A DNA stretch of 64,000 nt from Rhyacophila brunnea (lineage: Eukaryota; Arthropoda; Insecta; Trichoptera; Rhyacophilidae). How positions within the stretch are numbered: the stretch's first letter is position 1; each line of letters begins with the position of its first letter. The position numbers and the translations under genes were made by a program. This document shows, piece by piece, positions 30,088 through 42,124 of this stretch. The stretch covers positions 1,798,001 through 1,862,000 of the forward strand of contig JAGYXB010000825.1 in assembly GCA_022495005.1 (NCBI GenBank), given 5' to 3'. Under the pieces are notes generated by a model. The model was given only the letters and a program-made list of their open reading frames with translations, made no database searches and was not told the origin of the DNA.

Positions 30088-32423
30088 CTCATTACTTAAA
30101 AGATGTTTATGGTTTTACTAAGCTCTTCCGTCTTCCCCAATACCAGAGCACAGCTTCAAATTGTAACTCTACTCTGTGTCGCTTAAAATCAGACCAATGT
30201 ACTGCTATACGTACCATATCCTTCTGAACATTACATACATATACGTACCACTTCTTATCATGACAATATCAAGTCTTTTTACCATTGTGTGACCTGATCA
30301 TTTCTCCGTAGAGGCGACTTAACACATTTGAGCATGAGGCATGCAAAAGTTGGACATTATTTTATGTTACTTTTATAAAATTAAATCACCATTTCTGTTA
30401 GACTTAACTAACTTAACTAACAAGATTAAGCACATATACATCCAATGTATTTATAATACCCATTACGTCAGACATTTTACTAAAATTAATTTTGACTTAT
30501 CACGTTTTGATATCGTTACTGATAGCTATACTTATTTACATTAAATAATTTCCTTACCTTAACTAAGTTTTGGTAAAATTGTGAGCTAAGTATATTTATT
30601 TTATGGTAGCAATATTGACGTTGTTATTTTTTGACTCATTGTGTTGTTCTCTATCAAATATTAAACAAATTACATGAAATAATCCTTCGATACATCGCTA
30701 TCGAAATACATATAATTTTAATCCTTAATGACCTTTAAATATATTATTATTTACTAAGCTTCGGCGTTGAAAGCGCCCCTTCCATTTTGCCAATAATACT
30801 GCAGCAAAGCCTAAACCGTTTCATCCCCTATGCAACGTGTGAAAATTAATGTCTGTTGCACCCCAAAAATGGCCACGGTACGTCGAACCACCCTCCTCCT
30901 CCAACGCGACGAGTCTGCCACCCCTAAAATGCAAGTCCACCTCCCTTACGGATTAGAAACGCGCACCCCTAGTCTGGATACTTTAAGCCAGTGGTGTTTT
31001 TTTTTCCATTTTCTATTTCATCCAAAAATATTGAATGACTACTATAGGCAGAATTGCGAATTTTTAATATTAGATTTTCCGGCACGTTTTTAGTCCGATT
31101 GAATTGGTAAAGAGAAAAAATATGCTTCTTTTATCATTACATACATAATAAATAAAATGGCGGCATGCTCGTGACGTCTGTTTTGGGTTAAATAATGTAC
31201 GATTTTTTACGTGGATATTTATGTTAATATCCATGGTTCATTGTGTATCCAAAAATATCTAAAAATATGAGAGTTAGTTAAGTCGGTCCAACTAGCTGTT
31301 GAAGCCATCGGGTCGTCCAACCTGGTTATTTTTGTTATATTAAAAAAAAATAACCGAACATGGTAGTTTTGCCTCCAAGCTCTGTCAGAATCTCCGACGA
31401 GCTTATGTGGCAAATTGCAGGACGCCAAATAAATCACAAGCCATGAAATATTTTAAAGATTGACTTCTAATATGAGAAAAGACAGGGTATTATAATGACA
31501 TATAAATATTTCTTATAAAATCTGCAGATTTTTTAAACTTATGTCCCGAAGATACCCTAAACTCGTTATACAACACCTGCGGAGCTATTCTATACACAAG
31601 GCGAATATCGACGGTAGTTTATCATATTTATGTATTGGTTATCACAATATCGGTTATCACAATTATCACAATAAGTTAACCATCTAAACTGTCAAAAAGT
31701 GCTATATTTGAACAGCCCCTCTCTTGGCTGTGTTAACTTTTAGAGCGAGATAGACAGTTTAGACAGTTTAAACGTCTAACTTATTGTTACAATTATAATA
31801 CCTACATAAATTTATGATAAAGTGATAATATTTATCACTTTAGCCGTCGATAGCCACGTTGTGTATAGAATAGACTTACTGGCCTGTTAATGGTTTGTTG
31901 ATCAATAAAAGGGGACAATATTTCAAAATTAGAACAATATTATTATTCTAATTTTAAAATACAATACAATGGGGAAAAAATCTTGAAATCAATCAACGCT
32001 TGAAATATGAAAAGTCGTTTAATATAAATATTGAATAGACTTACTTAACAGCTTTTCAAAATTGATACCTCATATTGTGAAGTTTTCTAAAATTGGTAAG
32101 CTTTAGCAATATTGTAAAAGTACGCCTTTGAATCGTAGGCTAGACTGTTGCATGGAGGTAACAAAATTGTTCGCCACTTTATCGTTAGGATATAAAGAGG
32201 ATAAACGAATTTTACTGCTACAAGTGAGGCAATACAATGACGGTAGGAAAAGTCGAGTAGAGTGCTACTTATCCATAGCCGAAGAACCATGTTCAATTAA
32301 AATGAAAATAGTAATAATAACATTTTACCACACAATTGATATCTATATTCTTGTCTGATTGTAAAATATAACTAAAAGGATGTCTAATAATTACCTTTAT
32401 CTATCTGTAACGCATGAGCGAAA
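30088..32423. other. No gene recognised
   Basis: About 2.3 kb. A G+C-richer stretch at 30770-30990 ends at CAGTGGTGTTTTTTTTT, which has the look of a hAT end. A minus-strand frame at 31219-31437 and one at 32087-32296 have no recognisable family. TATCACAATATCGG-type local repeats lie near 31630-31670. Confidence 0.4.
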
Positions 32424-32588
32424 ACATATGAATATTTTGAAGATACATAACTTGAAAATACCTCAGATTCCTACTAGAAGAAATAACATTTGTAAAAAAT
32501 ACGACGCCCGACGGGATTTCAACCCATACTATATCCACTGGTATCGTGATAATATGCTTAAACCAATTAAGCTACGGGCCTCCTACTG
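32424..32588 (-). repeat. SINE family A copy with tRNA-like head
   Basis: On the minus strand it has A-box-like TAGCTTAATTGG, B-box-like GGTTGAAATCC followed by a CGTCGGGCGTCG stretch, then the tail TATTTTCAAGTTATGTATCT. Short frames over this interval are artefacts of the SINE. Confidence 0.65.
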
Positions 32589-33159
32589 AATTACAATATT
32601 TTTACCTAGTAGGTTCTACATGAAATGCTTATCAAATTACGTTATTATCGGGTTTTGTGTTTAATTTTCGGTATTAAGAAAGCACACTTGTTTACGTTTT
32701 TGAAAAAGAATTATAAATTATGTGCTGCTAAAATGCAAATCTATTGAGTGAATCCAACAGAAGTGAAAAAATAATAAAACAAATTTCATCAAATATATTT
32801 ATATAAGTAATTGTTGCGATGAATTATCATAATATTATTTCGAAATAGAAATCATCCGTGACAAAAATGTTCAATAATTATTCTATAATTATTGATGACT
32901 GTACAAGCGTTGCATTTGAGAATCTTTTCCTGCAACCATACTTATTTGCACTTTATGAACTTTTGAGGGCTTTAGTTAATTATCAATATATTCAAATTAT
33001 TTTTAAAAATCACTAGTTCTACAATTATGATCACTATATATTTTTAAATGTCAACATATTAAATGTAGGTATGTAGGTTTTTGCAGTAAAATAATATTAA
33101 TTATATAAGATTTTAATAGCTTTATTTATTGATAAGCACCTACTTCTGTTTTTTTAATA

Positions 33160-33312
33160 TTTAATAAATACCGGTATTAATACCGGTATTCAATAAGAAA
33201 TACTGAAAAACCGATAGTAGGTATGTATCTGAGGTGTTTTCAAGTTATCTATGTTCAATATATAGAATGTTACATTCTCAAATCTTTTGAATTATTCGTT
33301 GAATAAAAGAAA
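33160..33312 (+). repeat. SINE family A tail next to an ACCGGT palindrome
   Basis: The tail GTTTTCAAGTTATCTATGTT to GAATTATTCGTTGAATAAAA (33237-33309) is complete. Immediately left is ATACCGGTATTAATACCGGT (about 33168-33188), a tandem of two ACCGGT palindromes, where a tRNA-like head would be expected. Confidence 0.6.
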
Positions 33313-34290
33313 TGTTTTATTAAAAATATGTATATGTGTAGAGAACGACACGGGGATAAAAAGTAGTAAAATTAGTAAGGTGAGAGAAAACATACACGCA
33401 AATAAATATTTTAAATTTGAAAAATAAACTGACATGCAAATAATTATTTTAATAGGTTCGTGAAAGAAAACAAATGATGACAAGGAAGTTTTAATAGTTT
33501 GACGACAATATAATATATACCTATATGCATATTTTAATTTATTAACTCTTCACTCTACAGTAATAAATGCGAATAGTGCGATATTTGAATTATTACAGAA
33601 AACCATTATTTAGTGACTGCAATTATTTTTACATCATAACACAATTTTCTGGTGGTAAGGGCTGTTTTTTTAGATAATAAAATACATGTATAAAAATATC
33701 TACATGTTAATTTTTCTTAACAAAAATATTGTGTTTCTGGCTTTCCAACTAAACCCTTCAATTATACAGTTATTTCTGCAATATACAAGAGCAGTAAAGC
33801 TATTTATTGCCAATTTGCATTTCTGCTTTTTCATCTCACTAAATCCTTTTCCCGAAAACACCCTTCCAAGAAGTCTTCCTTTAAAGCACTATTTCTCAAT
33901 TCTTGTCCCTTTTCCACTCGAAACTTTCAAAACTCCAATTCTGACTACAGTAAAAGTGTACAGGTGAACGATCATAGTAGAGTTTCCGCGAAGTTTTTAT
34001 TAGAGAATCAACTGCAAGTGCCTGGAATTATATAGCTTGGTTTTAGATTGGTATACATTCAGCTGGTTTCTCGCTGTGGAATATATTAAATTCCATCTGA
34101 GAGGATATCTCAATGAGCTGAGACTCCCACTTGGTGTATAATGTATAATTAGGCATTGGGTCTCACCTGTTCTATGATGAAATGATTTGTCAAAAACAAT
34201 TTATTAGTGTAGTTACCTACACAGTTAACCAACTCTATCATTAATACCATAAATGTTTATAGTTTTAAGAAATCTGATATAATGATGATA
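33313..34290. other. No gene seen
   Basis: A+T-rich. The plus-strand frame at 33686-33967 is hydrophobic but low in complexity and has no family match I can make. Confidence 0.45.
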
Positions 34291-34760
34291 ATAATTACAA
34301 GATAAAAAGAACTTTTTATGTACCACGTTTTTAAATTTTCTGTTGAATCATATAAACTTGATAATTATATGTGTTAATAAATACTTTTTTTGTACTTGAT
34401 AGAAATACTGAATAAATATGGAATACTGAAATGTCATTTTGACATTTCATATTGATTTCCATAATAACGCACGTATATATTAATAATTTAGTTGCTAGGA
34501 CCCCTTTAGCAACCAATAATAGTGTTGTTAAACAAAGAAAACAGAATTAACTGAAAATGAATTCAATTCTGCTTAAAAATGACTAAAAGTATTAAAAGAA
34601 TGCTTTGTCGTCGTGTTCTGATATATTCTAAAAGTTTCACATGTCTAGCTAGTCGGGAAGTTAGTTAAAAATCTTCAATCGTCCAATTCAAATCTTGGAC
34701 AAATAAGAAAAACATTGTACTGGACAAACAAGAATACGAGCTAATAAAATGTGGTAAAAA
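34291..34760 (+). repeat. Repeat A, copy 6 (most complete)
   Basis: Has every landmark of the family in order, including GTTGCTAGGACCCCTTTAGC and CAGAATTAACTGAAAATGA. It ends AATAAAATGTGGTAAAAA. TACCACGTTTTT near the left and AAAATGTGGTA at the right end form an inverted motif of about 11 bases. TACAAGAT occurs at 34296-34303 and again right after the end, but the left copy is part of the family consensus and so is not a target duplication. Confidence 0.8.
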
Positions 34761-34974
34761 TACAAGATCCGTTTAATGTTTTTACGTAGATTATGATTGC
34801 GAGGGAAAAAACAGCTAAACCAAAAAAGTTTTAGCGAAAATTTAAAATTTCACAATTAGAATTAAGATTTTTTTTAGTTTTGTTATAATTTATTGTTCAC
34901 CTTCAAGCAATTGTTTTATTTTTGTCATGAATTAACATATTGAGGCTGAAGATGACACTTTAAACTAAATGATT

Positions 34975-35232
34975 ATTTCGACATAAAATAGAACTAACGC
35001 TATCAGTCAATAATTAAGTACTCGTCATAAAAACATGTGACATAAACTGACGTTGATATATATATTAGAAAAAGTAGTCGATATCAAACCTTTTAATCAA
35101 GCAGTTCACATATAATTTAATAACCTCTCAATTGGATAATAAAATTGTTCTTCGCATAGTTTGTCTGTCCGCGATTGACGGAAAACTACCAAAATAATAA
35201 ACCCATACTATCATGTAATAATATTAAAATAG
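34975..35232 (+). repeat. Repeat C, copy 3
   Basis: CGACATAAAATAGAACTAAC, a TAATTAAGTACT block, TTTAATCAAGCAGTTCACAT, and CATACTATCATGTAATA at the end. It lies about 215 bases right of a repeat A copy. Copy 1 also lies about 330 bases right of a repeat A copy, which may be chance. Confidence 0.65.
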
Positions 35233-35650
35233 ACATGAAACAATAGAAACATAAAAACAGTAGTTCCACATAATACCAAATTAAAATATAATTAAAATAA
35301 CGAACAACTACATTATCTAACTCTATAGATAACATATTTTTGCCAAGATGTGCTTTATACTAGCTTTTCATTGTCGATTTGATTATAAGACCTGAACCCG
35401 ATGGGTAAAGCGATTTGACTTAAAAAATTAACGATTTTTTTATTCTATGTGTTTTACGAGTACCATAATAATTTATGTGTTTTTTTCTTTACTTGAAAAG
35501 GTGTGTAGACTTAATGAAATCATCTTTCCACTCAGGTTTCATATAAGTTTTATAAAATTAATAAAATTATATTTAAGTTATATTTCTTTAGGCGCGTGTG
35601 GGAAATCAGATCAGAGTGTATTTTTGGCGTGTGACATGTAACACATAATT
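35233..35650. other. No gene seen
   Basis: A+T-rich. The 64-codon plus frame at 35447-35641 lacks any recognisable feature. Confidence 0.45.
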
Positions 35651-35655
35651 TATTT

Positions 35656-35735
35656 TTTCACTCGATTGGATTTGAACCACCGATTGTTCGGTTATCAGCC
35701 GAACGCACTACCTTTACGCCAAAGTATGATACTGC
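35656..35735 (-). repeat. tRNA-like SINE head
   Basis: On the minus strand it has A-box-like TGGCGTAAAGG, a TTCGGCTGATAACCGAA stem-loop where the anticodon arm would be, and B-box GGTTCAAATCC. No acceptor stem. Confidence 0.55.
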
Positions 35736-35767
35736 AGTCGTGACGATTATACAGTATAATATTATAG

Positions 35768-36101
35768 TTTAGAATTGTTCCGTTGCCTAGGCAGCGAATT
35801 TATTATTGTCGGCCATTTGCAATTCCTTATGTAAACAAACGATTAAACGTCAGTGACAGTTGGTACTTTAAAAATAAAAACAACGAGAAACCATTATATA
35901 ATTTAGTAATATACGTTAAAGTGTATAGAAATAAACCAACGGCGTTCCAATTATCGGTCCTTTTTCTTGAGTGTGTAATTTAACAAGATAATTAAGAGCT
36001 AGTCAAAGAATCTAGTTTATGACAAGTTTTATTTTTGTTTTGTTACGCCAAAGAAGTATAACTTCTCACGCGCGTACATAAGTACACAAACCGTTTTTTT
36101 T
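35768..36101 (+). repeat. LTR-like or MITE-like repeat F, copy 2
   Basis: Near-identical to 26937-27274 in the same orientation. Matches start at TAGAATTGTTCCG and stop after a T-run at about 36101. Small frames predicted here are not shared by copy 1. Confidence 0.75.
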
Positions 36102-36224
36102 AACTGTACGTCTTCCAAATTCAACTCTATTTTAGTCTAAAAGTTTATTCTAAATGGTCATAACTCGTAAGTATGATCCTTCATTAACTAAATGTACCCA
36201 AAAGTGAGTCTCCCCGAACCAGCA

Positions 36225-36425
36225 AGCTGCGACCAGAACCGCATTTCGGCTGGTAGACAGACTTATCGATCCAGACAGGAGCGCCCCCCATGGCAGCGTA
36301 GGGGGTCTGAGCCCCTGTGGGACCCCGCCATGGGACGTGCGAGGGGGCGCCGTACCGAAAGGGGGTCGGCGTGGCGCTGCGGCCCACGAGAGTGGTGTGC
36401 AACTTGTAGATTGCGGACGATTACA
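36225..36425. other. Isolated G+C-rich block
   Basis: About 200 bases in which G+C is far above the surroundings (GGAGCGCCCCCCATGGCAGC, GGGACGTGCGAGGGGGCGCC, GGGGGTCGGCGTGGCGCTGC). It contains inverted pieces (CCATGGCAGCG, CCGCCATGG, GGGGTCTGAGCCCC). Open frames on both strands follow from the composition. It probably comes from a transposon of different base composition. No family recognised. Confidence 0.4.
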
Positions 36426-36704
36426 AAGAACTCTCGAAAACAAGTACTCGATAAATAAATTGGGCTTACATCCAATCTTTGACGGATTACTTTTACATAG
36501 ATCTAATTTATACAATTGTATTGTATTTAATATTCTCTTCTTAAAGACAGATACAATGTCTTATTTATTATGTATGTATAAATGTATATCATGTATAGCA
36601 TATAAAATTTATTATAATGAATATAGGTTTATTTAATACCTACATATATTTCATTTTATTTGATATGAACTTCTCCACTTTTGACAGTTAGGTACTATTT
36701 ATTT

Positions 36705-37094
36705 CAATTTCAATTTTTTTTTTTTTAACATATTGTGGACATTACAAATTATAAGTTTAAGACGTTCACAACATCACATGGAACATTATTATAAAGAAGA
36801 TAGAAAAATAAAAGTAATAAAAGAGATGAAAATATAAAAATAGAACATAATATTATAAACATACAAACGCAGTGAAAATACAATTATACATATATAGTAG
36901 TTCAAACAAGTACACCGAGTTTGCTTGAGACCCTATTTTAAGAATTTATAAGATAGCGTCCACCTAAACTCACCCTCACGCAAGTGGAATATATCAACAC
37001 CTGAAGCAATTTGGTTGAACATAGTTATCGCCCTCCCAATTGGCATTTCTAGTGGCAGGTTGGTTCTGCACCTTGAAAGAATAAACAACTGATG
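36705..37094 (-). mobile_element. 3' end of LINE family L, copy 3
   Basis: Same architecture as 15932-16314: coding end, TAG stop, 3' UTR with TGTGAACGTCTTAAACTTAT, and a TTGAAATTGAAA tail (plus-strand TTTCAATTTCAATTTTTT at about 36699-36716). Confidence 0.75.
36933..37092 (-). pseudogene. C-terminal peptide of a LINE family L protein
   Basis: Reads SRCRTNLPLEMPIGRAITMF, NQIASGVDIFHLREGEFRW and TLSYKFLK then TAG. The frame is intact over about 50 codons and matches the 16157-16314 copy, with mostly conservative differences. The reading frame has thus been conserved between the source copies. The rest of the ORF is absent by 5' truncation. Confidence 0.7.
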
Positions 37095-40000
37095 CTCCCT
37101 ATTTCTAAGACAGAAACAAACAGGTCAACACTGCCCAGAATGGCAGAGTTCTCATTTATACCTCGTTATAAAATCAATTGTATACATAATTTTATTATGT
37201 AACAATTACACAATACTTACCATACTATCCCGAATTATGTTTATCAAAGTAGGATACACCTGTATAATATGTCTCAAAAAAGGGTACCAGCATGTTACAA
37301 GTTCGAAATTTTTTCGAACTTGTAATTTCTATTACGAAAGTATTCTATCATGACCCGATTAAAAAAACGATTTATTTATTTGATTATCAGTTTTGTTTCT
37401 CAAATTTAAAAATTTCGTTTATATGTAAATTGTGTTTTCTCTCACATTACCCCTTTTAATATATCTTCTACCTGTCTCACTCTCTCCTATATATTTACAT
37501 ACGTTTTATTTCATGTGAAATAGGTATCTAGCTTAGATTAGTTTATTATAATTATAAGGAAAGGGTATATACGTCTATTCAATTCTAAACCATAAAATGT
37601 GCAGGAAAGCAAAATTTAGAAATTACGAACCTATACTTAATTCGATTTTAGTTCTGTAATATCAAAATATTTAAAAAAAAAAAACATTTTTTGTGCTTCA
37701 AATTACAAGCAATTTTGCGGAATTTTTTCCAATTTGAAATTAATGAAAATTCATTACATTGGCAAATAGTGTCACTTTAAAAAAATGCATGAAAATAACT
37801 GTTTCTTAAATTCAATATAATACTATGCATTTAGGTTTATACAGAAATGTTGGAAATTTCATAGAGAATCGATTGATGTAAAAAATGATATTTAGAAAAA
37901 TTGGCGTTTAGGATAGTTTAGAAAATAAATATTTAGTAAAAAATTGACTTTTGAAAAACTACTATTGAAAAGGTTTATTCTAGAAGTATAATACTATTAC
38001 CTACATATATTTATACTATTTATATATACAGGTGTTTTAAATTGCGATGTTCTACGTCACTGTGTTGGGAAATTGGAAATCTCTTATTAGAAAAACTGAC
38101 TTTGATTCTCTTTTGTCATCGTTCGGTAACGAGTTTAATTCAGCGATCGGAACAACTCGATCGTCGATGAAACAGGAAACTTTTACAACAGAAAAAGCAT
38201 TTCCATGGGTCAATGCAGTTTTCAAACCGAATTTATTTTATTTTATCCCAACCTTTCAAATTAATCACTTAACTATATAACCTTCGTTACAATGGTGCTT
38301 ATTTTATTCGGGTATTTAGAGAAACAGTGTTATTGCTTATTTACTCAACCTATTATACCCATGTTCGTTAATACCCATTGTCAATACCAATTACCCATGT
38401 CAATAATAATTCTGATTTATTTCTGAAAACAGAATTTCTTAAAACTTTGATTACTAATATTTATTATATTTGTTGAAAATAATTTTGCTTTTAAAAATTG
38501 TCAGTACAAATACCTGTAATATTGTACAATTTTTATCAGTTTACACTGTTGACAGTGACCCATTGAAGCAAGCAAATCCAGCCTGATTATTATTAAATTA
38601 TACAAAATAATTATTACATATTGCATTTTATTTTGTCTAATTAAATGCTTTTACTCCAATAATAATGTATTTTAATACTGTTATTTTTAATTGTTTTATT
38701 GTTTATATTATGTTGTGAACATCTTCAATTTGTTATCTGTAATATTACCTATATAATATAATATATGAGGGGCTAAGAAACAAAAATGGCAGTTTCCATT
38801 TTTGTCAGGCGTGTCATTGAAATGTCTTATATATACATATATATTTATATGTGTAATTTAATGGAAAAAAGTTGGTATTTTTAATTATATTGTATTTATA
38901 TTAATGACATTTTTACTGACTTGACTACATTTTTCAAACATGGAATCTGCCATTTTTGTTTCTATGTCCAACATATTAATATATATATATTACAATATAA
39001 AGTCGAATGATTTTAATAATACTTTTTTTTATTATGAAATAATAGTGTTTTATTATCACTACATAATATATACACTATTGAATACAGCTAGCTTCAAATA
39101 CAATTTTATTTTCACTGTCAGTTCATGTTTGTTTTTGAATCCAAGCCGATAATATGTTTTTGCTCTACAGGTCTAAAAACCCATAATCATAAAATACTTT
39201 TTAAATATATATCTTTGCTATGTGAATATTTTTCTCCGTTCAAATGAACAAAAAAGTAAAAAAAAAATCCTAAATTAGCAGAGCTTATATTAAACTACCT
39301 ACCTTCTTACAAAATACATTAGAAGAACTATTATATTCAAGTACATTATTAAAGAGAAATAATAAATATACGTCTACATTCAAACGTAGACCGAAAATAA
39401 AAGAAAGTCATTTGAAAATTCCCATTAAGAAAATGTTTTTCTCGAAGTTATATTATTTTTCACAAGAAATAAAATTATTTAACGATCTAAGCCGAATCTA
39501 ATTAACCTTAATGCAGATATTGCTCTCAATTCGAATTTTCTTTTATATTATAAATGAAAATAGCAACAATATTTTTTTATTCTATATTACACATAACATA
39601 TGTTAGATTATTTATAATAGAAAACACATACTATTGAAAAACCTTCAAATATATAAAAAAATGTTGGACAGAGTGGGACTCACATCGTCTTTAACTTTTT
39701 GGGTAAGTTTTTATTAATTATATTTTTTACATAACATATCATTTTTTTTCTCTTTGTTTATTGTTGTTAAATTAAAGTAGATTTTTTTTTTGTTGTCTTT
39801 TTGCCACGAAATATTTAATATGTTTAAGTACATACATATAATAATATCAGCCGTCTATTTCCAAAAACCGATATGTTCGCATATGTTAAAAATACAATAT
39901 TATTAACAATCTATCACTTCCACAACCCGCCAAAAGCATAAGAAACAATATTTAAAATGACTAAATTATACAGATAAATTTGGATAATATGATGTCCATT

Positions 40001-41084
40001 TTTTTGTTATATTGAGTATTTGGTTTTGATATACAATACAATGAAAAACGAAATTGACGGTAAAATCAAACACGTGCTTTACCAAAACATTTTATTTCGG
40101 TTTTTTAAATATATATATATGTATCATATTAAAAAGGCTGTGTACTATAATACGATTACTATAGTATATACTTAGTGTTTTCATCAAATATGTTAAAAAA
40201 CAAAATAATATTGTTCCATACATATAGAGCTTTTATATTTGAAATTGAAATTGAAATTGAGAAACGTTGCTAATAATAATGATTTGTAACAAAATTCACA
40301 CAGGTGTTATATTGATAGGAGCCATACTGAAACGAGATTTCCATTAGTTATGTTATTATTACAAATCTAAACTAAGTTTTATTATCACACGTCATTATTA
40401 TTTAGATGAAAAATCACATATTTTCGCAAATAGCGTAGGTAAATAACCAAATCTCAAAACAGGGCACCATTTCTATTTCATTTATACATGCTGCCAATGC
40501 AAGGAATATTATTATTCCCATAGTTTTTAAATTAATTATACTAAATTAGTGAGTGCAACCCTGATAAACAGATTTCATAATAAAAGCATTATTATTGCTT
40601 TATATATATCTACAATTCGAAGTTTCTTGCAGCTAATTTTCATCCTTAGTATTTTTTAACTGTGTATAATGAATTAAATATGTTATATATTCACTGCCTA
40701 TATAAATAAGTTATAACAAGTTTTTCACTAATATGGTGAGTTTTCTCTAGTACCTATGTGTACCAAAACTTACATATCAGTTTATGTATAACTACAATCA
40801 TTGTCATTAAATAGAATACTGTATGATTGCAGTAGACAAATGGCTACGTAATGTGAGAAAGGGACATCTGGTAAAATTTCCAAGTTATAATTGAGTGGAG
40901 GGGGTAGGAGTTTTAAATGTAAACACCCTGAGGATTACAGAGCAATTAGGGTATACAATTTTATTATTTATTTAATATTATATTCTTGCTGTATTTATTT
41001 CTAGAAATTCTAAATTATTTAAAGTACTTTCGAAGTAGTTTGCAAGTTTTAAAGATAAATAGTTTTTCACGTATGTATCTAATA
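37095..41084. other. About 4 kb without a recognisable gene
   Basis: Very A+T-rich. TACAGGTGTTTTAAATTGCG at 38029 opens a 77-codon plus frame (38047-38280) of mixed composition that could be a transposon remnant. A (TTGAAA)n run at 40239-40261 resembles the tail of LINE family L in plus orientation. Nothing else could be supported. Confidence 0.4.
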
Positions 41085-41087
41085 TGT

Positions 41088-41330
41088 CGATTATTCCAAC
41101 CATGTCCGATTCTAATAAGACCATATGGGCCTCCACATAATGGAGGTTTGTATGAACAGATTTTGTTTTTACGAAAAATGGATGTCAGCCAGTTGCTCAA
41201 CCTATTAGGTCCATACTCTGACTCAAACGCAAATTGAAAAACAATATGTGTATTTATATTAGACCCAGGATTCAAACCTGGGACCCACAACACAATAGGC
41301 TGATGCTTAAGCCGCGCGTTATCCCTACTA
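41088..41330 (-). repeat. SINE family B copy, complete with tRNA-like head
   Basis: On the minus strand it has a head with B-box GGTTTGAATCC (41264-41274) inside CCCAGGTTTGAATCCTGGG, then the body (GAGTCAGAGTATGGACCTAA, TTGAGCAACTGGCTGACATC, CAAACCTCCATTATGTGGAG) and an end at CGGACATGGTTGGAATAATC. Frames on both strands here are artefacts. Confidence 0.75.
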
Positions 41331-41547
41331 TTAAAGGACTATTGAGTATTCTGTAAATTTGGCCACAGTACTTGCAAAATACGCCACGTGTCAAACAAAA
41401 TGTTGTATACATAATGAGTGTTTTTTTTTGCTGCTTAGGTAGAACTTACGAAAGGATGAACTTTACTGTCAAATTGAGTTGTTATACTGCGATTAGTTTT
41501 TAACATTTGTAATCAGTATCGTTTGGCAAAATATCATTGATACAGTC

Positions 41548-41990
41548 ACGCTAGAACAGCGTTACCAGATTATCCAACTTTACTTTGAAAATCAATCGTC
41601 GATTGACGTAACTTATAAGACGTTTTCCAGATTTGTATGGTATACTTAATCGTCCATCTGAGCAAGCAATCCATTGAATTGTGACCAAATTTCGTACCAT
41701 ATACTCTTTGAATGATGCAATAACACCACGTTGAAGGAATGTGCATAATAATAGAATAGAAGAATACTGCCGATGTAAACGAAAGTGTGGAAGAAGATAG
41801 AAATTTTTCGATTCGTCATCGGTCGCAGCTCTGTCCGTCCTGTATAAGATAATATGGCTGGTGCAAGAATTAAAGCCATGAGAACATCATTTGCTTCGTT
41901 CTTTCGCCGATTGGGCTCTAGAGTAGATGCAAACTGACCCGTTGTTTTATCCCAAAATTGCGTTCAGCAATGAAACCCATTTTTTATAGA
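41548..41990 (+). pseudogene. Mariner-like transposase, N-terminal half
   Basis: Across two frames it reads TLEQRYQIIQLYFENQSS, NRPSEQAIH.IVTKFRTIYS, WLVQELKP, LLRSFADWALE, TDPLFYPKIAFSNETHF. This is the N-terminal helix-turn-helix region, the linker QELKP and the start of the catalytic domain of a group of mariner-like transposases. The FSDE block that carries the first catalytic Asp reads FSNE here, so even the surviving catalytic part is changed. At least six in-frame stops and one frameshift. The catalytic C-terminal half is not found downstream. Confidence 0.8.
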
Positions 41991-42124
41991 AAAAACGGAT
42001 TCATAATAACATATTATTGTGTTTATTAGGAATAAAAATGGTTTTTGAACCCATAGTCAAATTATTTATATACTCATTATAACATATTAATTACTAAGCA
42101 ACTAGAATAAAAAATAACGTACAC

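Noticed and set aside
30770..31010. hAT element starting at the CAGTGGTGTTTTTTTTT motif near 30988
   Set aside because: Only one end-like motif of low complexity; no partner end and no duplication found.
31219..31437. 72-codon minus-strand frame with protein-like composition
   Set aside because: No family recognised and no extension beyond a T-run; kept only as part of an unassigned stretch.
34296..34303. TACAAGAT as a target duplication of repeat A copy 6
   Set aside because: The left TACAAGAT belongs to the family consensus in other copies, so the direct repeat is not evidence of duplication.
36150..36636. Several 70-121-codon frames on both strands
   Set aside because: All lie over the G+C-rich block, where stops are rare by composition, and none has a recognisable motif.
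41015..41293. 92- and 83-codon frames on opposite strands
   Set aside because: They run through the family B SINE and its tRNA-like head.
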